Of a stretch of 64,000 bases of DNA, positions 55,154 through 64,000 are shown one piece after another. The translations under genes and the position numbers were made by a program. How positions within the stretch are numbered: the stretch's first letter is position 1; every line of letters begins with the position of its first letter. Below the pieces are notes generated by a model. That model had not been told where the DNA came from. It saw nothing but the letters and a program-made list of their open reading frames with translations, and did no database searches. Origin of the DNA: Paraphysomonas bandaiensis (taxonomy: Eukaryota > Chrysophyceae); contig CBFFRP010000066.1 in the NCBI GenBank assembly GCA_965644295.1, forward strand, positions 62,001 to 126,000. Direction: 5' to 3'.

Positions 55154-56731
55154 ATGCATATGTATGTTATCATCATTGCAATCCATGCACTAACCACAAC
55201 AGCCCAGAGCTATTTGGGTTCTTACGATACATCTGGCCAAGCCTTTGGGGTGCATGTGGTGAATGAGGTGGCGTATGTTGCTGATGGTTATTCAGGATTG
55301 CAGATTGTTAACGTGAGTGATTCGACCAACCCATCGCTATTGGGTTCATACAATACACCTGACCTTGCCCGTGAGGTATATGTGGTGAATGAGGTGGCGT
55401 ATGTTCCCGATTATTCTTCAGGATTGCAGATTATAGACGTGAGTGACTCGACCAGCCCATCGCTACTGGGTTCATATGATACACCTGGTGATGCCAATGG
55501 GGTGTATGTGGTGAACGAGGTGGCGTATGTTGCTGATGCATCTTCAGGATTGCAGATTATTGACGTGAGTGATTCGACCAGCCCATTGCTACTGGGTTCT
55601 TACGATACACCTGGTGGTGCCAATGGGGTGTATGTGGTGAATGAGGTGGCATATGTTGCCGATGGTTCTTCAGGATTGCAGATTATAGACGTGAGTAATT
55701 CGACCAACCCATTGTTATTGGGTTCTTACGATACACCTGATATTGCCCGTGAGGTATATGTGGTGAATGAGGTGGCGTATGTTGCCGATGATTCTTCAGG
55801 ATTGCAGATTATTGACGTGAGTGATTCGACCAGCCCATTGCTATTGGGCTCTTACGATACATCTGGTAGTGCAAAGGGGGTGTATGTGGTGAATGAGGTA
55901 GCGTATGTTACTGATGGTTATTCAGGATTGCAGATTGTTGACGTGAGTGATTCGACCAGCCCATCGCTATTGGGTTCTTACGATACACCTGGTAGTGCCG
56001 AGGGGGTGTATGTGGTGAATGAGGTGGCGTATGTTGCCGATTATACATCAGGTTTGTGGATTTTTAACATTTTGTTGAATCCTACAATTCCCTCATCGAG
56101 TCCCACAACTCAACCAACCACTTCTGTTCCTACTTCGCAGCCTACTCTTTTTGGCTACAGGGCGTCACCGTATTCTACCCCCCATCCCTATGAAAATTCG
56201 GCTACCTACAGCCACAGTTTCTACGAACCTAGCGCTGCTAAAATAAAAGTGCATTTCTCCATGTTTGAAACAGAAGAGGACTATGATGTGGTTGATCTGA
56301 TTAACTCTGATGGTGTGATTCAGGAGAGTTATTCAGGGGCTTTGGGGCAATTCGATAGCACATGGGTTAGTGGAAATCAGGTGAATATTAGACTGGCTAC
56401 TGATTCCGAATATACCTCATATGGATTTGATGTAACTGGCTTTACCTTTTCTAAAGAGCCGTTAAGTAGTGAGTCAGGCGATGGCGGTGGGAGTGGTAGT
56501 AGTCGTGGCAATTACTGGTGGTTGTATCTACTGATTTTAATACTTCCAGTTATTGTTGCTTTTGTTTGTTTCTTTTATTGGTGCAACAACTACCGTAAGA
56601 GGCGTACTGCTGATCATCATCCTTCCTATACTGATGTTCAAATGGTGTCAACTAACACTTTCGTTCCTACCAAAAGTCGACCTGGGCATGAAACCTGGGA
56701 AGAGGATTTGATCACGTTTTCTTATGAATAG
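55154..56731 (+). CDS. LVIVD-propeller / CUB-like membrane protein, paralogue 5 (almost no stalk)
   Basis: A single exon of 525 residues. Signal peptide MHMYVIIIAIHALTTTAQ; seven LVIVD repeats (about 20-315), the last ending SGLWIFNILLNPT. The stalk is only about 15 residues (SSSPTTQPTTSVPTSQPT), compared with several hundred in paralogues 1, 2 and 6. CUB-like domain about 333-436 (YRASPYSTPHPYENS, DYDVVDLINSDGV, SEYTSYGFDVTGFTF). Membrane helix from about 454 (WWLYLLILILPVIVAF), then VCFFYWCNNYRKRRTAD. The tail reads DHHPSYTD, so the PPxY motif is altered to HPSY here, and the end is DLITFSYE, a few residues shorter. Confidence 0.9.
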   Translation: MHMYVIIIAIHALTTTAQSYLGSYDTSGQAFGVHVVNEVAYVADGYSGLQIVNVSDSTNPSLLGSYNTPDLAREVYVVNEVAYVPDYSSGLQIIDVSDSTSPSLLGSYDTPGDANGVYVVNEVAYVADASSGLQIIDVSDSTSPLLLGSYDTPGGANGVYVVNEVAYVADGSSGLQIIDVSNSTNPLLLGSYDTPDIAREVYVVNEVAYVADDSSGLQIIDVSDSTSPLLLGSYDTSGSAKGVYVVNEVAYVTDGYSGLQIVDVSDSTSPSLLGSYDTPGSAEGVYVVNEVAYVADYTSGLWIFNILLNPTIPSSSPTTQPTTSVPTSQPTLFGYRASPYSTPHPYENSATYSHSFYEPSAAKIKVHFSMFETEEDYDVVDLINSDGVIQESYSGALGQFDSTWVSGNQVNIRLATDSEYTSYGFDVTGFTFSKEPLSSESGDGGGSGSSRGNYWWLYLLILILPVIVAFVCFFYWCNNYRKRRTADHHPSYTDVQMVSTNTFVPTKSRPGHETWEEDLITFSYE

Positions 56732-56984
56732 TAGAGTTGTCATAAGAATTCTTCTGGAGCCATAGGCATTAGTTTTTATGTTTGTTAGTAACAGTTTCAT
56801 AAAAAGGAAAAAGACATTATGAGAGTACTACTGACTGATACTCATGCTGTACACAATTATTGCTTGTTGTAATATTATAATTACCATCACGATTGTGATC
56901 CCTTGACCACTTACTCTGTTAGTGACGAAGTTATTACCGTCACCAAAATATGTGGCACTATACATGCCATAAATGATGTTGTTC

Positions 56985-57115
56985 TTGCTCACTGCGTTTG
57001 ATTTGAGCGATAGAGCGAAAGCGGTGACGCACAAGCAGCTTTCGTAGCGTTAAACAGTAGAATATCTGAGATAAGCACTGACTCTTAAACGCCTATTGCT
57101 AATAATAAGACATTC
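56985..57115 (+). repeat. Dispersed repeat family C, copy 5
   Basis: CTTGCTCACTGCGTTTGATT, AGCTTTCGTAGCGTTAAACA and CGCCTATTGCTAATAATAAG. It follows about 250 bp after paralogue 5. The preceding 56770-56980 is also found after paralogue 6 (60860-61015), so 3' flanks were duplicated too. Confidence 0.5.
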
Positions 57116-57364
57116 ACTTCTGAGGAGATAAGGTGTTTGTAATAGTGTTGCTGTTATTTAGTTTATAGTTTGAGTTAGCTGAACATAATTATAAGTTGAT
57201 ACGAAGAGAACAATACATTACGGAATACTGCATTGCTGTTTAGTATTCAGTACAGCTGCAGTACTTAACGTGGGGTATCTAGCGGGATATCTAGTATCTA
57301 TATGCATCTATATGGCTAACAGAGTTCATAATAGAATTAAACAGAAATGCTTAGATCTACTAGA

Positions 57365-58501
57365 GTAAACAATTTCCTATACACACTGACTGCATCTTGA
57401 GTATCAGAGTCATGCAGCAGAAGTTGTCTCGGTGTAAGATCGGAACTTCTTATATGCCACATACGGCAGAGTAACTGCTGCGTAAGTGTTCTGGATTGAG
57501 AGTAATGCTCTTAGGGTGCAATGCGCAGGTAATCAACACTGGCCAACGGTGGTGCCCCATCCAGAGCTAGACTTCCAGCGACTCGCCAGGTATGGTAGAT
57601 ATGAAACATCTACGTGTATATTACACCCCCCTATATGGTGACATGAAAGGTGGATGTAGCCGCTACAAGGCTGCTGCAGAGAAGGTTCAGGAACTGGTTC
57701 AGAAGCACTTTTCTATTGAGGTTCACCTGCTGGCAGTAACTGTGTATGTGATGGTACCGTACCTGTGATCCTGTGCTTCTAAGCCACTCGTTCATACATA
57801 CATCAACCCTCTTGCTATCATCTCAGCTCAGTAATCACAGAGTGCGAAGGGTACAGTTGGGATTGCATCATATACCACCGTAAAGTATGAACACCCCCGT
57901 ATACATGCACAGCAGTATATCCATATGATTCTACGAGTACGAAGTGTGGTATTACAAACCCCTGTTTTTATTTGATTGTGTTATTGGAAATCCCTGTTTT
58001 TAAAATTGAGCGAAGTGTGTTTCTGGAAACCCCTGTTTTTATTGGATTGTGTTATTGGAAATCCCTTTTTTTGTAGGATCACCCATACAAACAACAGCGA
58101 TTTTGAGATTTCTCGAAACTACGAGAAGTTGGTGAAATTTCAGTTTTTCAATGCTAATAACAGCACAACATCTCGTACAACGCTGTATGTACTGAAGTGT
58201 TTAGTGGCTGTAGCTGTGCAGATGGGGAGAGAAGGCTTCGAAGATATGAAGTGAAGTGAAGTGAAGTGAAGTGAAGTGAGAAGTACAAAACTTCACTTTT
58301 TATACAGTCAGAATACCATAAAATACGTAGAAGGTTAAGATACTAGTGGAATCAGAACATGCAGAACCCCCAACACACTCCTCGAGCTCAGCTGACCAGC
58401 CTGATGTGGATAGTCCGCCATTCCATCACTGCACTCGGAGACCTTCATAGTCAGTCATACTGTGGAACCATACGCAGACTTGAACTTGTCGAAACCATAA
58501 T
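57365..58501 (+). promoter_or_regulatory. Upstream region of paralogue 6, duplicated at 61715-62869
   Basis: About 1.14 kb almost identical to 61715-62869, running without break into the coding sequences. Contains repeat F; a non-functional coding-like stretch (57640-57768); an internal direct repeat of GGAAACCCCTGTTTTTAT and GGAAATCCCTGTTTTTAAAA types (57955-58080); a GAAGTGAAGTGAAGTG minisatellite (58250-58280); and the block shared with 49131-49402. The second copy differs by small indels, including a 20-bp TTGTCATCTTCTACACTGGC-type insertion near 62230. The frame at 57976-58254 is a by-product of the repeat. Confidence 0.75.
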
Positions 58502-60811
58502 ATGCATATGCATGTGATCATCATTGCAATCCATGCACTAACCACAGCAGCCCAGACCTACTTGGGTTCATACGATACACCTCATCTTGCCATTGATGTG
58601 CATGTGGTGAATGAGGTGGCGTATGTAGCTGATGGTTCTTCAGGATTGCTGATTATCGATGTGAGTGATTCCACCAGCCCATCGCTACTGGGCTCTTACG
58701 ATACACCTGGTTATGCCGAGGGGGTGTATGTACTGAATGAGGTGGCGTATGTTGCTGATTGGTATTCAGGATTGCAGATTATTAATGTGAGTGATTCGAC
58801 CAGTCCATCTCTACTGGGTTCATACGATACACCTGGTATTGCCAATGCGGTGTATGTGTTGAATGACGTGGCGTATGTTACTGATGGTGCTTCAGGATTG
58901 CAGATTATTAACGTGAGTGACTCGACCAGCCCATTGCAACTGGGTTCTTACGATACACCTGGTAGTGCCCGTGGGGCGTATGTGGTGAATGACATGGCGT
59001 ATGTTGCCGATTATACCGCAGGATTGCTGATTATTGACGTGAGTGATTCGACCAACCCATTGCTCTTGGGTTCTTACGATACACCTCATACTGCCTTTGG
59101 GGTGTATGTGGTGAATGACGTGGCGTATGTTGCTGATGCATATTCAGGATTGCTGATTATTGACGTGAGTGATTCGACCAGTCCGTTGTTATTGGGTTCT
59201 TACGATACACCTTATGAGGCCTTCTGGGTATATGTGGTGAATGAGGTGGCGTATGTTGCTGATGCATCTTCAGGATTGCAGATTATTGACGTGAGTGATT
59301 CGACCAGCCCATATCTATTGGGTTCATACGATACACCTCATTTTGCATTTGTGGTGCATGTGGTGAATGAGGTGGCGTATGTTGCTGATGGTTATTCAGG
59401 ATTGCAGATTATTGCCGTGAGCGATTCAATTCCGTCATCGATTCCCACTTTGCAGCCAACCACGTCAATCCCCTCTGCAATTCCTTCAGAGATTCCTACT
59501 TTGCAGCCGACCACATCTACCCCCTCTTCATTCCCCTCTTCAATTCCCTCATCGATTCCCACTTTGCAGCCAACCACGTCAATCCCCTCTTCAATTCCCT
59601 CATCGATTCCCACTTTGCAGCCAACCACGTCAATCCCCTCTGCAATTCCTTCAGAGATTCCTACTTTGCAGCCGACCACGTCGATTCCTTCATCGGTTCC
59701 CACTTTGCAGCCAACCACGTCAATTCCCTCATTGTACCCCACTTTGCAGCCAACAACGTCAATTCCCTCATGGGTTCCTTCATCGATTCCTACTGTTCAG
59801 CCGACCACGTCATTCCCCTCTTCATTTCCCTCATCTATTCCTACTTTGCAGCCAACCACGTCAATCCCCTCTTCAATTCCGTCATCGATTCCCACTTTGC
59901 AGCCAACCACGTCAATCCCCTCTGCAATTCCTTCAGAGATTCCTACTTTGCAGCCGACCACGTCAATCCCCTCTTCAATTCCTTCATCGATTCCTACTCT
60001 TCAGCCGACCACGTCAATCCCCTCTTCATTTCCCTCATCGATTCCTACTTTGCAGCCGACCACCTCAATTCCCTCATCGATTCCCACTTTGCAACCGACC
60101 ACCTCAATCCCCTCTTCAATTCCCTCATCGATTCCCACTTTGCAGCCTGCCACATCACTTCCCTCATCGAGTCCCACAACGCAGCCTACCACTTCTCTTC
60201 CTACTTCGCAGCCTACGCTATTTGGCTACAGGGCGTCACCGTATTCTACCCCTCATCCCTATGAAAATTTGGCTACCTATAGCCACAGTTTCTACGAACC
60301 TAGCGCTGCTAAAATAAAAGTGCATTTCTCCATGTTCGAAACAGAAGAGGACTATGATGTGGTTGAACTGATTAACTCTGATGGTGTGATTCAGCAGAGT
60401 TATTCAGGGGCTTTGGGACAATTTGATAGCACATGGGTTAGTGGAAATCAGGTGAATATTAGACTGGCTACTGATTCCACATATACTTCATATGGATTTG
60501 ATGTAACTGGCTTTACCTTTTCTAAAGAGCCGTTAAGTAGTGAGTCAGGCGATGGCGGTGGGAGTGGTAGTAGTCGTGGCAATTACTGGTGGTTGTATCT
60601 ACTGATTTTAATACTTCCAGTTATTGTTGCTTTTGTTTGTTTCTTTTATTGGTGCAACAACTACCGTAAGAGGCGTACTGCTGATCACCCTCCTTCCTAT
60701 ACTGATGTTCAAATGGTGCCAACAAACACTTCCGTTCCTACCAAAAGTCGACCTGGGCATGACACCTGGGAAGTGGATTTGACGAGCATTTCATATGAAA
60801 ATAACATATAG
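58502..60811 (+). CDS. LVIVD-propeller / stalk / CUB-like membrane protein, paralogue 6
   Basis: A single exon of 769 residues. Signal peptide MHMHVIIIAIHALTTAAQ; seven LVIVD repeats (about 20-311), some with NDVAYV or LNEVAYV in place of VNEVAYV. Stalk about 312-573, about 15 units, including SAIPSEIPTLQPTTS variants. CUB-like domain about 575-677 (DYDVVELINSDGV). Membrane helix from about 696 (WWLYLLILILPVIVAF), VCFFYWCNNYRKRRTAD, and tail HPPSYTDVQMVPTNTS with PPSY intact, ending SISYENNI. The propeller is identical in translation to the partial gene at 62870. The architecture is clear; the ligand is unknown. Confidence 0.9.
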   Translation: MHMHVIIIAIHALTTAAQTYLGSYDTPHLAIDVHVVNEVAYVADGSSGLLIIDVSDSTSPSLLGSYDTPGYAEGVYVLNEVAYVADWYSGLQIINVSDSTSPSLLGSYDTPGIANAVYVLNDVAYVTDGASGLQIINVSDSTSPLQLGSYDTPGSARGAYVVNDMAYVADYTAGLLIIDVSDSTNPLLLGSYDTPHTAFGVYVVNDVAYVADAYSGLLIIDVSDSTSPLLLGSYDTPYEAFWVYVVNEVAYVADASSGLQIIDVSDSTSPYLLGSYDTPHFAFVVHVVNEVAYVADGYSGLQIIAVSDSIPSSIPTLQPTTSIPSAIPSEIPTLQPTTSTPSSFPSSIPSSIPTLQPTTSIPSSIPSSIPTLQPTTSIPSAIPSEIPTLQPTTSIPSSVPTLQPTTSIPSLYPTLQPTTSIPSWVPSSIPTVQPTTSFPSSFPSSIPTLQPTTSIPSSIPSSIPTLQPTTSIPSAIPSEIPTLQPTTSIPSSIPSSIPTLQPTTSIPSSFPSSIPTLQPTTSIPSSIPTLQPTTSIPSSIPSSIPTLQPATSLPSSSPTTQPTTSLPTSQPTLFGYRASPYSTPHPYENLATYSHSFYEPSAAKIKVHFSMFETEEDYDVVELINSDGVIQQSYSGALGQFDSTWVSGNQVNIRLATDSTYTSYGFDVTGFTFSKEPLSSESGDGGGSGSSRGNYWWLYLLILILPVIVAFVCFFYWCNNYRKRRTADHPPSYTDVQMVPTNTSVPTKSRPGHDTWEVDLTSISYENNI

Positions 60812-61714
60812 TAGAGTTGTCATAAGAATTCTTCTGAGCCATAAGCATCAGTTTAAATGCTTGTTAGTAACAGGTTCATAAAAAGGAAAAGACATTATGA
60901 GAGTACTACTGACTGATACTCATGCTGTACACAATTATTGCTTACTGTAATATTATAATTACCATCACGATTGTGAATTGTGACCCCTTGACCACTTACT
61001 CTGTTGGTGACGAAGTTGGAAAATTTTAATTTTGGCCCTTTTTGGCCCTCGGCCCGCATTTGGCCCTCTACTACAACTAACAATAATAACAATAATTCTT
61101 AATTAAAAACACACATAACACACACTACAACTACAAGCAACAATAACGCACAAAGCAAAGGGCAGTATTACGCACAAAGCAAAGGGTCAAATTTAGCAAG
61201 AGTTATTAATATCTTAAGCAAGAGCAACTTTTTTACCAAAACATTTTTCGGGGCTGGGGGCTCCACACGCTTCGAGTCTACGAGCCGGCGTCCACTGCCC
61301 CCAGGCCCCCGCCCCTAAACAACGCCGGGGCGCCTGAGCCCTGCCGGCGGCAATACAGCATGTCTCAATAGCATGAATCCTTACATCACAAGACATAACT
61401 GACGGATACGCAACCACCAAAAAACCTCATAGGACAAACCGGTGGACGTATGACTCCGACGTTTCAGCAAGTCTCACCATAGGCAACACATCTGAAAGAT
61501 CTTCTGTCTCTGATAATAGCACGTATGATTTCGTATCCTCGTCACTGAGATCAATCACACCACATCATTCAACTTCAACGCTAAGTCGCGAGCACCCTGG
61601 CTGTCAGGAAGAATGGAGTGGGTTAGGGTTAGCGGATGGAATATTTGACCAGTCCACCAATCAATATATTGTACAATGTATTGCAATACAATATATTATT
61701 CCCTATCCCTGGGG
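60812..61714. other. Intergenic region with a GC-rich patch
   Basis: 60812-61015 repeats the 3' flank of paralogue 5. 61020-61080 has TTTGGCCCTTTTTGGCCCTC-type repeats. 61248-61355 is strikingly GC-rich for this window (GGGGCTGGGGGCTCCAC, CCCCCAGGCCCCCGCCCC, GCCGGGGCGCCTGAGC). No gene recognised; the patch may be foreign repeat DNA. Confidence 0.5.
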
Positions 61715-62869
61715 TAAACTATTTCCTATACACACTGACTGCATCTTGTGTATCAGAGTCATGCAGCAGAAGTTGTCTCGGTGTAAGATCGGAACTTCTT
61801 ATATGCCACATACGGCAGAGTAACTGCTGCGTAAGTGTTCTGGATTGAGAGTAATGCTCTTAGGGTGCAATGCGCAGGTAATCAACACTGGCCAACGGTG
61901 GTGCCCCATCCAGAGCTAGACTTCCAGCGACTCGCCAGGTATGGTAGATATGAAACATCTACGTGTATATTACACCCCCTATATGGTGACATGAAAGGTG
62001 GATGTAGCCGCTACAAGGCTGCTGCAGAGAAGGTTCAGGAACTGGTTCAGAAGCACTTTTCTATTGAGGTTCACCTGCTGGCAGTAACTGTGTATGTGAT
62101 GGTACCGTACCTGTGATCCTGTGCTTCTAAGCCACTCGTTCATACATACATCAACCCTCTTGCTATCATCTCAGCTCAGTAATCACAGAGTGCGAAGGGT
62201 ACAGTTGGGATTGCATTATATACCACTATATTGTCATCTTCTACACTGGCCCGTAAAGTATGAACACCCCCGTATACATGCACAGCAGTATATCCATATG
62301 ATTCTAGTACGAAGTGTGGTATTACAAACCCCTGTTTTTATTGGATTGTGTAATTGGAAACCTCTGTTTTTAAAATTGAGCGAAGTGTGTTTCTGGAAAC
62401 CCCTGTTTTTATTTGATTGTGTTATTGGAAATCCCTGTTTTTGTAGTATCACCCATACAAACAACAGCGATTTTGAGATTTCTCGAAACTACGAGAACTT
62501 GGTGAAATTTCAGTTTTTCAATGCTAATAACAACACAACATTTCGTACAACGCTGTGTTACTGAAGTGTTTAGTGGCTGTAGCTGTGCAGATGAGGAGAG
62601 AAGGCTTCGAAGATATGAAGTGAAGTGAAGTGAAGTGAAGTGAAGTGAGAAGTACAAAACTTCACTTTTATACAGTCAGAATACCATAAAATACGTAGAA
62701 GGTTAAGATACTAGTGGAATCAGAACATGCAGAACCCCCAACACACTCCTCGAGCTCAGCTGACCAGCCTGATGTGGATAGTCCGCCATTCCATCACTGC
62801 ACTCGGAGACCTTCATAGTCAGCCATACTGTGGAACCATACGCAGACTTGAACTTGTCGAAACCATAAT
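61715..62869 (+). promoter_or_regulatory. Upstream region of paralogue 7 (copy of 57365-58501)
   Basis: See the 57365 block: same order of repeat F, coding-like stretch (SRYKAAAEKVQELVQKHF, open here up to 62116), GGAAACCCCTG repeats, GAAGTG minisatellite (62617-62648) and the final AACTTGTCGAAACCATAATA. Offset to the first copy is about 4.36 kb. Confidence 0.75.
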
Positions 62870-64000
62870 ATGGATATGCATGTGATCATCATTGCAATCC
62901 ATGCACTAACCACAGCAGCCCAGACCTACTTGGGTTCATACGATACACCTCATCTTGCCATTGATGTGCATGTGGTGAATGAGGTGGCGTATGTAGCTGA
63001 TGGTTCTTCAGGATTGCTGATTATCGATGTGAGTGATTCCACCAGCCCATCGCTACTGGGCTCTTACGATACACCTGGTTATGCCGAGGGGGTGTATGTA
63101 CTGAATGAGGTGGCGTATGTTGCTGATTGGTATTCAGGATTGCAGATTATTAATGTGAGTGATTCGACCAGTCCATCTCTACTGGGTTCATACGATACAC
63201 CTGGTATTGCCAATGCGGTGTATGTGTTGAATGACGTGGCGTATGTTACTGATGGTGCTTCAGGATTGCAGATTATTAACGTGAGTGACTCGACCAGCCC
63301 ATTGCAACTGGGTTCTTACGATACACCTGGTAGTGCCCGTGGGGCGTATGTGGTGAATGACATGGCGTATGTTGCCGATTATACCGCAGGATTGCTGATT
63401 ATTGACGTGAGTGATTCGACCAACCCATTGCTCTTGGGTTCTTACGATACACCTCATACTGCCTTTGGGGTGTATGTGGTGAATGACGTGGCGTATGTTG
63501 CTGATGCATATTCAGGATTGCTGATTATTGACGTGAGTGATTCGACCAGTCCGTTGTTATTGGGTTCTTACGATACACCTTATGAGGCCTTCTGGGTATA
63601 TGTGGTGAATGAGGTGGCGTATGTTGCTGATGCATCTTCAGGATTGCAGATTATTGACGTGAGTGATTCGACCAGCCCATATCTATTGGGTTCATACGAT
63701 ACACCTCATTTTGCATTTGTGGTGCATGTGGTGAATGAGGTGGCGTATGTTGCTGATGGTTATTCAGGATTGCAGATTATTGCCGTGAGCGATTCAATTC
63801 CGTCATCGATTCCCACTTTGCAGCCAACCACGTCAATCCCCTCTGCAATTCCTTCAGAGATTCCTACTTTGCAGCCAACCACGTCAATCCCCTCTGCAAT
63901 TCCTTCAGAGATTCCTACTTTGCAGCCGACCACGTCGATTCCTTCATCGGTTCCCACTTTGCAGCCAACCACGTCAATTCCCTCATTGTACCCCACTTTG
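62870..64000 (+). CDS. LVIVD-propeller / stalk membrane protein, paralogue 7 (cut by window end)
   Basis: 377 codons, open at base 64000. Starts MDMHVIIIAIHALTTAAQ (Met-Asp as in paralogue 2, against Met-His in paralogue 6), followed by seven LVIVD repeats identical in translation to those of paralogue 6. The stalk start is the same but 114 bp (38 residues, two units plus) shorter in the compared stretch, while flanking units are unchanged. CUB-like domain, membrane helix and tail are expected beyond the window. The stalk change is in frame. Confidence 0.88.
   Translation, partial: MDMHVIIIAIHALTTAAQTYLGSYDTPHLAIDVHVVNEVAYVADGSSGLLIIDVSDSTSPSLLGSYDTPGYAEGVYVLNEVAYVADWYSGLQIINVSDSTSPSLLGSYDTPGIANAVYVLNDVAYVTDGASGLQIINVSDSTSPLQLGSYDTPGSARGAYVVNDMAYVADYTAGLLIIDVSDSTNPLLLGSYDTPHTAFGVYVVNDVAYVADAYSGLLIIDVSDSTSPLLLGSYDTPYEAFWVYVVNEVAYVADASSGLQIIDVSDSTSPYLLGSYDTPHFAFVVHVVNEVAYVADGYSGLQIIAVSDSIPSSIPTLQPTTSIPSAIPSEIPTLQPTTSIPSAIPSEIPTLQPTTSIPSSVPTLQPTTSIPSLYPTL

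Noticed and set aside
57976-58254. 92-codon frame, and its counterpart at 62121-62564, as possible small genes
   Set aside because: They cover duplicated GGAAACCCCTG repeats and differ in frame and length between the two copies; no motif.
61214-61420. 68-codon minus frame over the GC-rich patch
   Set aside because: Composition-driven frame, no motif or start context; kept only as a composition anomaly.
1-64000. tRNA, rRNA and spliceosomal RNA genes
   Set aside because: I looked for B-box (GGTTCGA) and common snRNA strings on both strands and found none convincing. A tRNAscan or Infernal run would be decisive.

Overview
This is nuclear DNA of a unicellular eukaryote. Most coding genes are split by short GT-AG introns (about 55-300 nt) that I could join in frame. 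The set includes a cytosolic ribosomal protein (eL19), a BTB protein, a SET-domain methyltransferase, a METTL21-type methyltransferase and protein kinases. The DNA is AT-rich and full of small transposons. Pro/Thr/Ser stalk repeats, CUB-like and LVIVD domains, and modular coiled-coil/kinase proteins recall stramenopiles. That placement is a guess, not a demonstration.

Layout. 1-865: the 5' part of a coiled-coil plus trypsin-like gene that runs off the left edge. 1362-8939: three tandem copies of a 2.3-2.6 kb unit holding only decayed coding fragments. 9.2-12.9 kb: METTL21-like, sulfotransferase-like and eL19 genes. 14.0-19.0 kb: an unrecognised gene present twice, a 1.6 kb TA-flanked inverted-repeat transposon inserted in a TATG microsatellite beside one copy, and a BTB gene. 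19.6-39.2 kb: ordinary split genes, namely a C-terminal-IQANK1-like protein, a coiled-coil/kinase-like protein, an acyl-CoA thioesterase, a MAP2K-like kinase, an unknown protein, a SET protein and a 'choice-of-anchor B' propeller protein.

39.9-64.0 kb: a tandem cluster of seven paralogues (five intact within the window, one pseudogene, one cut by the right edge), all on + and intronless. The complete form is a type I membrane protein: signal peptide, 6-14 LVIVD beta-propeller repeats, a Pro/Thr/Ser stalk of very variable length, a CUB-like domain, one transmembrane helix and a short tail with a PPSY motif. Propeller repeats are almost identical in DNA except at a few fixed positions. The genes share upstream blocks, and one gene with its promoter has been copied recently (57.4-60 kb and 61.7-64 kb). 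This looks like a rapidly diversifying surface receptor or adhesin family and is the best candidate for something undescribed.

A second modular theme is a coiled-coil first exon, with the first part of the following intron, joined to two unrelated C-terminal halves (trypsin-like near 0.5 kb, kinase-like near 22 kb). Small mobile repeats recur throughout. I saw no tRNA, rRNA or CRISPR array.
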